A DNA stretch of 48,321 bases, taken from positions 2,227,460 through 2,275,780 of the forward strand of contig NW_003314281.1 in NCBI RefSeq assembly GCF_000143415.4, given 5' to 3'. The stretch is from Selaginella moellendorffii (Eukaryota > Streptophyta > Lycopodiopsida > Selaginellales > Selaginellaceae). Made by a program: the position numbers and the translations under genes. The notes under the pieces were generated by a model. That model had not been told where the DNA came from, ran no database searches, and saw nothing but the letters and a program-made list of their open reading frames with translations. The number at the start of each line of letters is the position of its first letter. The stretch's first letter is position 1. Shown here piece by piece: positions 32,652-45,284 of the stretch.

Positions 32652-32929
32652 AACTAGTAGCAAGTTGTACTCCTCGTAGTAAATTCTATAGGCTAACCTT
32701 ATTTAGTTAAGTCTTTGGTAGCCTAGATTAAGTAGGGTGTTTGCAATAAAACCCTTAAAGACGATCTTTTAAACATGCTTTAGAGTTGCAGATAAGTTTC
32801 TCATAGTTTCTTTCTGCACAACATCTTTGAAATAGTTGAAAGAACTTTTTTGTATCCTTTCTTGTATTGGATGCATATATATGTCAACATATACTACAAC
32901 TCTTCTAGCCATTCCATCCCATGGAAGAA
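32652..32929. other. Unit 2 spacer
   Basis: Copy of 20601-20878. No gene recognised. Confidence 0.3.
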
Positions 32930-33311
32930 TGTTAGGACCCTATCCCTTACATCTTAAGCCAACTAGCTAAAAGGGTGATCACTTGATTGTAGGGCCCTTT
33001 CTTTATCCTATTATTCTGATCTATCCTCCCCTTGTCAAAGAATGATCATCTACAATCATATTTAGGCCATCCTCTAGTCACCATGGTCCTTCTTTTAGGG
33101 TTTACCAAACCTTGGTTCTCCCTCTAGATCCACTATGTTAAATATTCCTTTTGAATATTCTTGCCCTACTCATCAGCCACAAGAATAGAACTGGGCTCCC
33201 ATACCAATGTTAGGATCCTATCCCTTACATCCTAAGCCAATTTGCTAAAGGGGGGATCACTTGATTGCAGGGCCCTTTCTTTATCTTATTCTCTTTACCT
33301 TGTACCTAACA
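32930..33311 (-). mobile_element. TRIM-like element, unit 2
   Basis: Copy of 20879-21260, of the same length, with the TGTTAGG and CCTAACA ends in place. It is at the same position in the unit, so the insertion predates the amplification. Confidence 0.55.
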
Positions 33312-34284
33312 AAAAAAGTACATCCTAGCCTTGCTGATAGCACAACATAGAGGAGCATATTTGCAAAATTGACATTTGAATCTAACAGTAATGGTATCAC
33401 AGGTAGGATGATTGATTGTAAACCCTTGAAAAATATAGAACTTTTTCTGCGATCTTGATTGCATACTTCATCCATGCAATCTAAATGCTCACCACAATAA
33501 ACTATAGATACCATACCTTCAAAATGTTGAAAATGTGTGGTTTTAATCTTGCATCAATTATGGACATTCTGCTTGGTTTCCATCCCCTTCTGTTTAAAAC
33601 TTATGTTGTTAACAAGAAGTGGTAGCTCAAAAAAAATATTGCCGTTGTAGGAGGATGGAAGTTTGCTCATGAATCTATACAAAAACAAGCACTTGTCAAC
33701 TGAGACATGCGAAAACTGGAAAGCATTGTTAATGGCTTTGAATATTGTTGAAGATGGAGCTAGTGAATTTGACATTGATACTAGCATGGCTTCTCCACTT
33801 AAACTAAAAGAAGAGGAGAGGATGACGACTGACTCTTGCTTTACATTCACTTTTGCTAGAGTGCATCTTGGCACTTTGATTTGAGATCCAAAAACTCGAA
33901 TCTCTTTCGATTTAGAATTTTACAAATTTTATTACTGTTTACCCTCACCCACACCGGAAAGAAGAAACCTTGAGCATGCAACTATACCGGTGTCATTGTG
34001 AATCACAACCTCTAACAAAATAGAGCCAAGACGAAAATCAAAACGCCAACATAAAAAACTTTTGAAAACAATACTTTGAGAAAATAAAAGAGGTGGGTGA
34101 TCTCGAAAATGTAAAAAAAACCTCTCCATCCTTCATAATAGTTTTTGGAGTTCTCTCTCTCTTTATACTATTTGTAAAAATCTATAGTGAAATATAAATT
34201 GAAATTCAAGGAGAGCAATATGAAGAATGTTAATAGCATACAAAATGAATTTAAATTCTATAACAAATTTAATATATGCAAGTG
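33312..34284. other. Unit 2 tail, uncharacterised
   Basis: Copy of 21261-22233. No known gene is seen. Confidence 0.35.
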
Positions 34285-34931
34285 TGATAGTTTTAATGTT
34301 ACTATAATCTATTATAATGTCTGATGCATGTTTGCACATAGATCCAAAGAAGGATTTTCAACACGTGAAGTTTGATAATTAATAATGATATCAGTAATGA
34401 CATTTGAGTATAATGTGGCAATCCAAGAGGTCTGAACTAACTAATAGCACATGTGATGTGTCAAGTTTGTTAAATCTTAAGTGCTAGGTGATGATAAATT
34501 TTATCAAATCTTAAGTGCTAAGTAATGATAATTCTTCAATGATAGATTCAATTCTTACTATGACTTGAGTTTTATCCATAATTGTGAATACTACTCAATG
34601 ATATTTAATGCATTTAGGATCTAATACAAAAAAAAATAAATTTCTGGATGAAAATTCATTCATTCATGTATTAGTATAGTACAATATATTTCAATATGCC
34701 TTATTTATAATCTTTAAAGTTCTTGTAATGATTTCAAAATATGTACAAAATATTGATGAAAATGCATCCTTTCTAGATAATTTGGAAAAAATAATATCAT
34801 ATCTCTAATAACAGAAATGTTGATAGGTGCTAGTTATATCATCATTAAAATATACAAAATAAAGAACCATAATTCACATATAATAATAATTATAAGATAA
34901 AATAAGATCAAAGATATTATGATAGCTGAGA
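34285..34931. other. Unit 3 AT-rich leader
   Basis: Copy of the unit 1 leader. No gene is seen. Confidence 0.6.
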
Positions 34932-35136
34932 TTTAGGTTATTTGGAATGAACAGCCAGGATGAGAAATTGGTTAGGGTTAGGGCAGCCATCAGCCTTGAG
35001 TGAGATTGCGAGAGATCGGGCACGTAAGAGTGCAAAAGATTGAGCATGCTAGAGTGTGAGAGATTGAGAGATTGAGATCTCCAGTGCTGGTATCTTCCGA
35101 AACTTGAGAGACAGCCTCGTCCTCCTGGTGCCAAGG

Positions 35137-35260
35137 CCATGGCCGGATTGCCAGGGCGGGGCGCGATGGAGAGCTGAAAAGAAGAAACGAGTAAACAAAC
35201 AAACTTCAAAGGAAAAGAGAGAACAAAAGCTTACCCGGAACATCCTTGGCGCGCCCTTGG
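35137..35260. other. 124-bp micro-inversion in unit 3
   Basis: In units 1, 2 and 4 this segment (11124-11247 in unit 1) runs from CCAAGG to CCATGG. In unit 3 it is reversed: it starts CCATGG and ends CCTTGG, and everything between is the reverse complement with about two substitutions. The inversion carries the first exon end, the whole 61-bp intron and part of exon 2 of the small gene remnant, so the ATG and donor now lie on the other strand. Confidence 0.95.
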
Positions 35261-36109
35261 AGCTCTCTTCCATCCTCGAGCAATCTAGCGGCCGCGAATT
35301 TCTTGGGGAGTGATGCTGCGAGCTTGCGATCGGCCTCACTGGATGTGATCTCGATGCGTTTGAGCACCGGGATCATGAAAAGAGGGCCATACATCCAAGG
35401 GCCTTGTACTTCATATTCTCAAGAACTTCCGAAGAAAAAGGCTACTTTGGTTTCAATTGAGGAGACAGTGATGACAGGGGCTTCAAAAGAACCAGCTCAA
35501 CAATACGCTGACCAGATGCTGCACTACGAGCTGGAAAATGACGTTGGAAAAGATGCTGTAGAAGTTAGAACCGAGTCTGCTTGTAAGGAATAGTACAGTG
35601 GCGATGACAGGAGTACTCCTCAAGTGCTGAATAGTCAAGTGGACGATTGGACCAAAACAACTACAATCGTCGGTGAGAAGGAAGTTAACTCTTGAAACAT
35701 TTAATCCAGGTGACCAGAACATTCGGGAGCCTGTTTCCTAAAGAAGAAAGAAGTCACGAAGGTTTGCCGCTTTAACATGCTTGCTTTCTTTCTCACTCGC
35801 ATTACCGGAGGAACTTTTAGACGACTATAAACAAGGTTAAAATTGACTGGAGTGCTCTATGGAGTACGAAGTCAAGGCAAGTTCTGTTTGTAAGCCAGCA
35901 TTTCTTCTATTTGGTCTTCTAAATTCTTCTATGCTTGCTGATTGCAGATAGTTGAAATGAAAATGATGATGCTAAACATGAAATCTCAGTATCGGCAGCA
36001 GATGACAACTACCGGAAAAGGCCATATCAATCAATGTGAAACTTCTACAGCTGCCAATGATGAAAGAGCTTTCCTTGGTTACAAGCAACCAAGCGAAACA
36101 AAACGTTGA
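35261..36109 (+). pseudogene. Unit 3 small gene remnant, 5' end lost by inversion
   Basis: The later part matches units 1 and 2, with the final exon pair and GC donor retained. The first exon, its donor and acceptor are inverted (35137-35260), so the copy cannot be spliced like the others. A few bases are changed in the following exon, for example TCCTCGAGC in place of TCCTTGAGC. It contains the 13-bp insertion after the stop. Confidence 0.5.
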
Positions 36110-36170
36110 TTTTCTGAAGAAGCAAATGCAAAAGCTAGGATAAAGAAAACTTGAGTAGGGAGCTCTTTTC

Positions 36171-37195
36171 TATAATATCTTTTTCTTATATTATATTGTT
36201 TAAAATAAAATTTTGGATATGTGAATATCGAGAGGGGAAGTTGCAATAAAAAATTGACTCCATCCTTCAATTGAAATAAACTTGTCCATACAAGTTTATC
36301 CACGGAAGTTTGTTTTTAAACTAAGTTGTGAATGAACAAGAGTGCCCCTTTATCTTGAAAATATCTACCATGGGCCTTGCCTTTAGTATAAATCTTGTCT
36401 CCTGAATGGACATGTTTGGGTCCAGTGACCTTGCAAATGCATGGGTACATTTTGACCATATGGAGTACGTATTAGGTTGGACAACTATGGGAGCTCATGT
36501 GTATGATCTAAAGTAATTTTTATTCTCATTATATTGAAATTGTTGTAATATTTGTGTTTTCATATGCTATATTGTAACTTGACAATTGTGACAGTAGAGT
36601 TTAAAGTACAAGACCAAACAACCCAAGAAATATTTTGGAAGTCCCTTTCGGATATTGTCCTAAAGCAGACTGATAAGCTTACAAACTTTCGCAGTTTCAT
36701 GATAGATGGGGCTAGTGTAAATTGGAATGGTGTTCGAGCAATTTTTGGGAATGGTCAATTATTGGAAGGTTATGAGAGTTCCATTGGGCTCAAATCCTAA
36801 ACTAACACTGCCACTTTATCTAGCCAAAGTTTCAATTAATGTTTAAGGAGTTGTGTAAACAGTGATAGATTGCACATTCTAAAGAAGAGCATAAGGTAAA
36901 AGCAAATAAGATTTGAATGTGATGGTGTAAATATGGCCATACGGATATAAATTGTTTATTACAACTTGAGTCATGGTTAGGGTGGTGGGAAGTTAAGATG
37001 TTCCAGTAGGGACATCACTCTTTTTAAGTTGGTTTCTATTTTTTCTTCTCATTTTATTGCCTTTTAATATTGCCTTTTCCATTAGTGGAGTACTCCCTGA
37101 GCTTCTATTGGTTATATGAAGATTGTTCGCTTAAAGTGTTGTTTTCCTTTTGCTGGTGAAGATGTTGGTAATAAAAATACTTTTTCTGCAAACAT
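36171..37195 (+). mobile_element. Unit 3 left MULE-type arm
   Basis: Copy of 12145-13170. The transposase segment at 36589-36800 has the same residues as unit 1. The start of the upstream frame differs (TCCTGAATGG in place of TCCCGAATGG), which creates a stop. Confidence 0.6.
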
Positions 37196-37854
37196 CTTAT
37201 TTTTTGTTTTAACAAATATCCCTATTATGGCATGTAATAAATATTTAAATTGTTAGAACAAGAAGTGCTCTTTAGAACATTTTTATCTATATAATATGTA
37301 TGGAGGTATGAAATTATTAAATTCATAACCTTATTTAAAGTTTTTAATGTTTGTATTAAACTACAATTGAAATTTGAGCTCAACTTATGAGCTCAACTCT
37401 TCAACTTGTGAGTTCAAATATAGTCCACACTCTATAAAATCTATAACATGGATATAAACATGGTTGGAACTTAGTGTGTTTTATGATTTAGATAAGTTTA
37501 AGGTGCAAATGGTGCAAAGCTATTTTGAGTACACTTTTGGAATATTTACAAAGTCTAATAAATGGTCAGCTCTTGTTTTGGGTTTAATTTTGTGTTTATC
37601 ATCAACTTTTAGAATGCTATTATGGTGATCCCATCCAGTATTGTGGAGGATTCAAGGACTAAAATGAAATCGAGGAAGTTATGTCTAAAGCTTAGACATG
37701 CTAATGTTTTTATCACTATCATCTCCAACTGAGGTTGCTGATTATCAACTCACTTGGCAAGAATAGCAAAATCAACACATTTTAACACTTTGATTTATAA
37801 GAACTACTGCCCTTAAAGAATATACTCAGACAGCGGCGGCTAGGGCTTAAGCCC
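37196..37854 (+). promoter_or_regulatory. Region upstream of the CR gene, unit 3
   Basis: Nearly identical to 13171-13830. The TTATAAG element and the palindrome before the ATG are present. Confidence 0.35.
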
Positions 37855-40800
37855 ATGGAGGTGGATGCGAGCACTGTGGAGGAGTTTGTAGAGTTCATCG
37901 AAGACATAGATGGGGCAGAGGGCTGCGAATTTTACCTTGATGATGGTAGAGTGGCGGTACATGATGTTCTCCAGGAGTTCTCGGCTGTCTTTATCAGTGT
38001 GAAGCGCTATGAGCAAGGCAGGGTCAGGTGGAGACGTCTACAGGCAGGGGAAGACGGCCTGAGCAGGTCTACATATGTGCCTGGATCTTCTCATACTATT
38101 CGGGCAACGAAGGCTCCTACACGTAAGTAGCGTTGCCTGGATCTGCCGGCCTGGTGTGGTTTTCGCAACTTTGTGGTCTTTGGATCTGTGTTCTTTCTGG
38201 GCTGTGCGTTATTTAGGAGTGCTTCTCGTTTCGCCCTTTTTTTGCCTCGTCGCGCCTCTTGCCCCCTGGCTATGCCGAGTACTGACAAGTTTATATTTCT
38301 GTTTCAGCGACCCTGCCGATAACCCTTCAAGCTGCGCCAGGTAAGCAATTGCTGAGCAAAACCACTTCTTGGCTGGAACTTGGCGTTTACTTGTCGTGGT
38401 GCTAGTGCCTGGTCTCTGTGTGTTTGTGAAGCCCTTCGGCTGTTGCCTTTGTTGGTGCGGTGTGTTTTTTTTGCTGTGTAGCTTGTAGAACGTGTTGCCT
38501 GGATTTTTCTGCATCTGCGGCTCTTCGTACGTACGGGGTTATGCTTTGGTGTTTAATGTGTTGGTGTACTGTGGCTATTTCTACTACTGACACATTTGTG
38601 TTGTTGTAGTGTCGAGGTTGCTGGATGTATACACAAAACAACTGGAGGATGCAAGGTTTCTTCGCGGGATGCCGGCGAGGAGGGTGCCAGGCTGCAAATT
38701 GCCTCTTGTGGACAACGGTGCGCAGCCGTATTTACATGCGGACTTGGGAGATTATTTTACTTTGGTCGGAAGGGACGAGACGATTCAGCATCTTATGGCA
38801 GCCGCTGCACGGGTCTTTGCAACTTTTATGAACACGACGGCCAGTGCCTCGGATATTGAACGAAAAGAGTTCATGTTGATGGTCATCGGATTTCCTGGCG
38901 CAGGTAAAACAACTGTCGGGTCATGCCTTTCAGCTCTCCTCAGAGAAGCGTGGTTGAGGGGCACAGAAACAGGGGCTATAGATGCCATTCTCGAGGACCA
39001 GCTTGGTTCTGGTAGGCTTGTCACTCAGTTCAAGGAAATGGTGAATAATGTGTTGGAGACCGGGAAACACCTTCGAATGTATCATTCCCTTGAGACGACA
39101 AGGACTGGGGGTGCACTTCTGCTTGAGAACGGCCTGGAAGGCGCACAGGTTTTGGCCCTTCGGTCCTTGCATGCAGCACTTTGTCCAATGAATACGACTG
39201 CATATGGTGATTTTCTCAAGGAGTTGGATGGCATATTTCCGGGCCTGAGGAATGTGCTGGCTTTCGGAGATGTGGTCGACTTCATTCGAACTGGTCTTAA
39301 GGTTCCTGCCGACAAGCGAATTTTCCTATCTTGGTTTTTTGATGAAGTCAATAAGGCTCGACCTCAGCGAGGTCGCCCAGCTGCATCGTCCTGGATTCAT
39401 GAAGCTTTCTCGGCCTACGTTCAACATATCAAAGGTAACCGAGGTGGCTTGACGTTTCCTGTACTTACAGCAGCAACGACCCGATTTTCTGGGGCCACAA
39501 TGCGTTACACGTCTACGGAGAATGCTACGAGTATTTTTATCCCTATCAGGCCTTTGAAAGAGGAGGAAGTGGAACATATAACGAAAATCTTCTTTTCAAG
39601 ACTAGGAGATACTCTCGACATGGAGAAACCATTTGAGTTGAAGGACGGACTAAGGAAGCTGATAAAGTTAGCAGGAGGTAATCCTAGGATGCTTGATCAC
39701 CTGTTGAGAGGGTTGATGCCCGAGCACCCTCATCTCGAAGCTTTGAAGTTCTACGAGAAGGTTTGTTCGGCTCTTTTTTGTCTTTTTTCTTGATGTGATG
39801 AGAAGTTTTTTTATGTTTGTTACAGGTGGATCAAGATCTCACCCAAGCCGATCTGTGCAAAACAATAACGAATGCGTGGAAACGTATTAAGGGCAGTTAT
39901 TATCTTCACTACCTTCATGACAGCAACTATTTGTTAGTGCTACGAGCTCTTTATGTTGCGCTGCTGGGGACCCTTATCAATCGGGACGACCTAGTATGGC
40001 CAGGCATTTACAGTGATAAGTGGGGATTTTTAGAGTCTTGCGGTTTAGTTGGACTCTTACGCAACGAGGTACTTTTCTGGTATTTCAGAAGTTTATGTGA
40101 GTGCTTATGTGGGGTTAATTTACAGGAGGAGCCGCCTCCCCATAAGCAGGTAAAATTATCGAAACAGGAAGACACAAAGAATGGAATGCGCGCTTTTTCC
40201 ATCATGTTCTCTCCACTCCTTATATACCATCTTGTCGAGAACCTACATGTGGCGGAGCTGCGACATTTATGGCCTCCTATACTGGATTCTAATCCCAAGG
40301 TTAAGGAGGTATCAGACCTCATGTGCATTGTCTTCATGATATACATGGGTAAGCTTTTTCATGATCGCGAGAAGGACACGGTGTTCGAGTTCACACTCAA
40401 AGACATTCTCCCCTCAAATTTCCGCGTTCCTGCACGTATGCAAGCTTTGAAGTTCCGGTTGCCAGCTGGTGCAAGGTTTGGACCTCCGAAACGTCAGCCT
40501 CATCAGATTCATGAAGCAGAGGCATTTCAAGCCTTTTTAAATGACAACAAGAAGCAATTCTATTGGGTTGGTATTGGCAACCATGGACCTGATAGCTTCA
40601 TCCATCTAAAGCTAGTGGTTGTGGAGGATACGTTGGATGATTTTTTTATATTTCTTGAGAGTAAGCACAGGGAATGTTATGAAGGCCAACAAGCAAGATG
40701 GGAACAAGATTTTCTGAAGAAAACATGGAGGATAGAGCAATGGATAGAAGGTATTTAATTTTATTTGTGGGTGGTTAAATGTGTGTCTTTTCAGATGGGG

Positions 40801-41305
40801 AGTACGCTGTCATTTTTATGACAGACCAAGCATTGCATAACGTGATTCGGAAAGTAAAAAAGCAGGATAAGATGGTTGTTCCGAAGGTGGATACATGCTA
40901 TTACGGGTATCCGCAGCAGAGTCCATTTGGTACGTTTTTTTATGCTTTTCTTTTTGTTAGAATTGGTTTTTATGTTTTTATGTTGTATGTGTAGGTTTAT
41001 TTAGTGCCGTGAGGCACACATCAATGCTAGCAGCTGCAAGTTGGAGTTGGAGAGGAAAACAAACGAGAGAACCTTTTGATCCAACCTACGAACCTAGTGG
41101 TAATCCACGGGGTGCTGAGCGAAGAACACCACCAAGAACACGCTCTAAAACCCGAGGACAGGTTGGAAGAACACGCTCTAAAACCCCAGGACAGGTTGGA
41201 AGAACACGCTCTAAAACCCGAGGACAGGTTGGAAGAACACGCTCTAAAACCCAAGGACAGGTTGGAAGAACACGCTCTAAAGGTGCCACGAAGCGAAAAA
41301 GGTAA
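37855..41305 (+). CDS. CR protein, P-loop NTPase plus PD-(D/E)xK nuclease, unit 3
   Basis: Exons are 37855-38122, 38308-38340, 38610-39760, 39826-40750, 40795-40929 and 40995-41305. The predicted protein is identical to units 1 and 2. Two exon differences from unit 1 were found by eye, at about 39589 (ATT to ATC) and 39948 (GCC to GCT), and both are silent. The gene is intact although the 5' region of its unit is deleted and inverted some 2.6 kb upstream. Confidence 0.8.
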
Positions 41306-41602
41306 CCAGGAGGTTTGACAAGCACCATCAATGGTTTGCACAAAGTATTAATGTGTGCAATTGTCCTGTATAGAAAGAGATATGTATCTTAACCTTAATG
41401 GGCGTGAATATCTTTTACCAATACTCACTATATCATTTTTAAGTGTTGTGCTGAATGTGTGGTGAGTGCTCACACACCACAAAAAAGTTTTTGTGGTGCA
41501 TGAGCATTCGAGCCCATGCTCTTTTGGAATATTGTAGTTGATACTATATTCACATGCATTGTGATGAGAGATGGGTCTGAAATTAGACAATACATGGGGT
41601 AT
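41306..41602 (+). other. Downstream of the CR gene, unit 3
   Basis: Copy of 17282-17578, with the 11-bp inverted repeat at about 41475-41498. No gene is seen. Confidence 0.4.
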
Positions 41603-43513
41603 GATAGTGAGTGTAAATCCCAGCTCCCTCATGCCCACATCAACAGTATAATCAAAGCATTTTGCCACTTTATGAAAGAGAATTTTCTGTTAGCTACACA
41701 CATCAGAATTTTTGTAGCCATTGCCAATGCTTAGTGGTAGCAGGGCCTTGGTTTAATGTATTTTTAATAGCTCTTAGAACAACATGTATAACTTATAGCA
41801 GAGAGAAATCAGTCTACTCCAATTTCAATATTGGATCATTTGTGCTACCTAGGGAGGGGGAATAGTCAAACTCACCTTGATTTCACCACATACGAGGTGA
41901 GCTCCTCCAATAATGTAGAAGCACGAAGTCAGTGAGAGTATTAGAGTTTTAGACAAAGATCTAAAGACCCAATGAGCTCTTTAATCTGATGCAAATGCAA
42001 ATCTCACCCACAAGTCTCTTCACACTAGAATTTTAAGAAATCCTGTTCATTGGAAACTTTTTCCAACCAAGAAAAGGTGGCACCTTGTTCTTAACCCGCA
42101 AAATACATTTGGGTTTGTAGCTGTCTTCCACCTGCTTCAATCTAACAACGTCTCTACCAACACTGAGGCCAGGAGGTGATGTGCTATGCCAATTCCATTG
42201 CATTGCACTACAACCAAGTGAGAATCTCGCTAGCTGTGAGAGAAACAAACAATGATTACTTCACAAAATTCCTTGGGGATGTCCTATTGCTAGTAGCCAA
42301 CCATGAAGTAAAACAAAGCCTTCCAAAACACTCTAAAGCTTATTAAAACTGAATGCAATTTTACTGGCACTCATAATCTTCTCATTAATCACTAATATCA
42401 TTTTTAAAACACTTTTGAAGACTTTTAAATGCTTCAGAAAAGGGGTGAAGCCCAACCCAACCCTTCCTTATTATTGCCCTCCTTTTTATAGTTGGCTCTC
42501 CCAATGATTTCTTCTAGTTCTCTATTGATTGTAGACTTCAAGGAATATCCATGCATCTCCACATCACATCCTAAATGTAATGTCGATCAAAACATGATTT
42601 CCATTGTTTCCAGGGTTTGGACAGCATAGCTATGCCACATGCCACCACCTAGGATGCAATCCTACTTCTTTAGGTTTTGCCCAAGCTCATACTTCTCAGC
42701 TAATGCTCCCACATTCATTGTTAACAAGTGAATCTTATCCTTGTTTGATCTCTAGGGCCAATCCCAACTGTCCTTAACAACATCTAAACTTTTGAGGTAG
42801 ACCCAATAGCACCTTCTTAAAGCTTCTCCACCATCTCTCCCTTAGCTAAAATAGAAAATTCCTATATCTACTGCTTTGTGGGAATCTCTAAACCTATCCT
42901 AGATTCCTTTTGTTTCAGCATCCCTTTGCCACTTGCTCAATAGGTGATTCCATTCTACACTTGCTCCTTGGTTGTCTTCTCAAGCTCAAGCAATGCCTCT
43001 GCATCCTCTGAGATGTCCTCATCCTTGTCTTTTAGCTTGCTAATGGTGTCCTCTGAGTCATCACCTAGGTCCAGCTCCTCCCTAGTGAACTCCTCAAATT
43101 TCTACTTAGACTCCTCTTCTCCTATCGCTTCCTTCCATAAGATCTTAATTTCCTAGTGCAAAGTCTTTTGTTGCAACTTTTTCCTTGAGGATCTAGTTGA
43201 CACGATTGCCTCAATCAGCTTCCCTATTGTCCAAAGCTGCCACACCATAAGCTTTTATAATATAGAGCTCTCCTCCACAATTTAATTGTTTTTTTGAATC
43301 TTTATTAGTGTGTTTTCATATTGGGTGTTGAACTCCATAATTTGTTATTCAAATTCTAACTTTTGTTGTCCCTGTGCCTTTACTAAATGTTGTATGATAT
43401 AGTAAGCAATTTCAACCTGTTGTGATGCACTCTTTTTATCAGCCATTTTAGGTGGCTTTATCTGAGGGTAGTGTATTAGAGTAGAATGATACTCAACATC
43501 AGGCATATGAGAG
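41603..43513 (-). mobile_element. Unit 3 transposon-derived block
   Basis: Copy of 17579-19489. It is closer to unit 1 than unit 2 is at several sites, for example it keeps AACAACGTCTC and GGACAGCATAGC. Confidence 0.55.
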
Positions 43514-44624
43514 CTTTTTACTCTAATGTCTATGCCAACATCTTCACTAACAAAGGAAAAACAATGCTTTGAGTGGACTATCTTCATATCACTAATAGAA
43601 GCTCGAGAAGTGTACTCCATAGATATGCCGTGGAGCACTTCCTCAATTGCAGTTACCATTATTTAGGCGGGTGGAGTCAATTTTCTCTTCATCCTATCAT
43701 GTAACATCTCAATAGAAAGCCTTGTTCCCATGTAACCACTTGAGGACCTCGCATACACCCCAATTGTGAATCTCTCCAAAAGTAAGCACTAGAGTTGGCA
43801 TTTCTCTGAAGCAGGGAAAGGGAAGATGAGTCTATATGAAGTCTATTAAATTTAATATGCACTATAAAGCAATCTTCAAAAGTGTTCCAATTTGAGGAGA
43901 TATTAAAAAGCAATAAAATGACAAGAAAAATAGAAACCAACTTAAAAAGAGTGATGTCCCCATTGGAACATCTTAACTTTTACCACCTTAACTATGACTC
44001 AAGTTGAGGTAAGCAACTTGTGTTTGCATAGCCACCTTCACGCCATCATATTTAAATTTTATTTACCTTTGCCTTGTGCTTTTCTTTAAAGGATGCAGGT
44101 TGCCATTATTTGCACAACTCCTTAAAAACTGATTGAAACTTTGGCTTGATAAGATGGTAGTGTTAGTTTAGGCTCTGAACCTAATAGAACTCACAAGTCC
44201 TCTCATGACCTTTTAATGGTTAACTAGTTCTAAAAATTGCTTGGACACCATTCTAGTTTGCACTAGCCCTATCTACCATGAAATAACAAAATTTTATAGG
44301 CTTCCAGTCCGCTTTAGCATAATATCAAAAAGGGACTTCCAAAATATTTCCTGGGTTGTTTGGTTTTTTATTTTAAACTTTATTGTTGCAATTGTCAAGT
44401 TATAATATAGCCTATGAAAAAACAAATATTACAACCATTTCAATATAATGAGAATAAAAATTACCTTGGATACATGTGAGCTCCCATAGTTGTCCAACCT
44501 AATACACGCTCCATATGGTCAAAATGTACCCCTACATTGTAGAGATTCACACATCCAATTTTTTATCCTAAACAATATAATGTAGAAAATATATATTTTT
44601 GTAATGTACAAATATACCTCCTCA
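43514..44624 (-). mobile_element. Unit 3 right MULE-type arm
   Basis: Copy of 19490-20600, inverted to 36171-37195, with several extra C to T changes (for example CCTTTTAATGG and GGTTTTTTATTTTAAAC). Confidence 0.6.
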
Positions 44625-44902
44625 GACTAGTAGCAAGTTGTACTCCTCATAGTAAATTCTGTAGGCTAACCTTATTTAGTTGAGTCTTTGGTAGCCTAGA
44701 TTAAGTAGGGTGTTTGCAATAAAACCCTTAAAGACGATCTTTTAAACATGCTTTAGAGTTGCAGATAAGTTTCTCATAGTTTCTTTCTGCACAACATCTT
44801 TGAAATAGTTGAAAGAACTTTTTTGTATCCTTTCTTGTATTGGATGCATATATATGTCAACATATACTACAACTCTTCTAGCCATTCCATCCCATGGAAG
44901 AA
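44625..44902. other. Unit 3 spacer
   Basis: Copy of 20601-20878. No gene recognised. Confidence 0.3.
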
Positions 44903-45284
44903 TGTTAGGACCCTATCCCTTACATCTTAAGCCAACTAGCTAAAAGGGTGATCACTTGATTGTAGGGCCCTTTCTTTATCCTATTATTCTGATCTATCCT
45001 CCCCTTGTCAAAGAATGATCATCTACAATCATATTTAGGCCATCCTCTAGTCACCATGGTCCTTCTTTTAGGGTTTACCAAACCTTGGTTCTCCCTCTAG
45101 ATCCACTATGTTAAATATTCCTTTTGAATATTCTTGCCCTACTCATCAGCCACAAGAATAGAACTGGGCTCCCATACCAATGTTAGGATCCTATCCCTTA
45201 CATCCTAAGCCAATTTGCTAAAGGGGGGATCACTTGATTGCAGGGCCCTTTCTTTATCTTATTCTCTTTACCTTGTACCTAACA
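44903..45284 (-). mobile_element. TRIM-like element, unit 3
   Basis: Copy of 20879-21260 at the same place in the unit, 382 bp, with both end motifs in place. Confidence 0.55.

Noticed and set aside
35246-35313. XhoI-like and NotI-like sites and an AscI-like site in unit 3 suggesting vector or cloning sequence
   Set aside because: The sites arise from single substitutions in otherwise native sequence, the GGCGCGCC is present in all units, and no vector sequence is seen.
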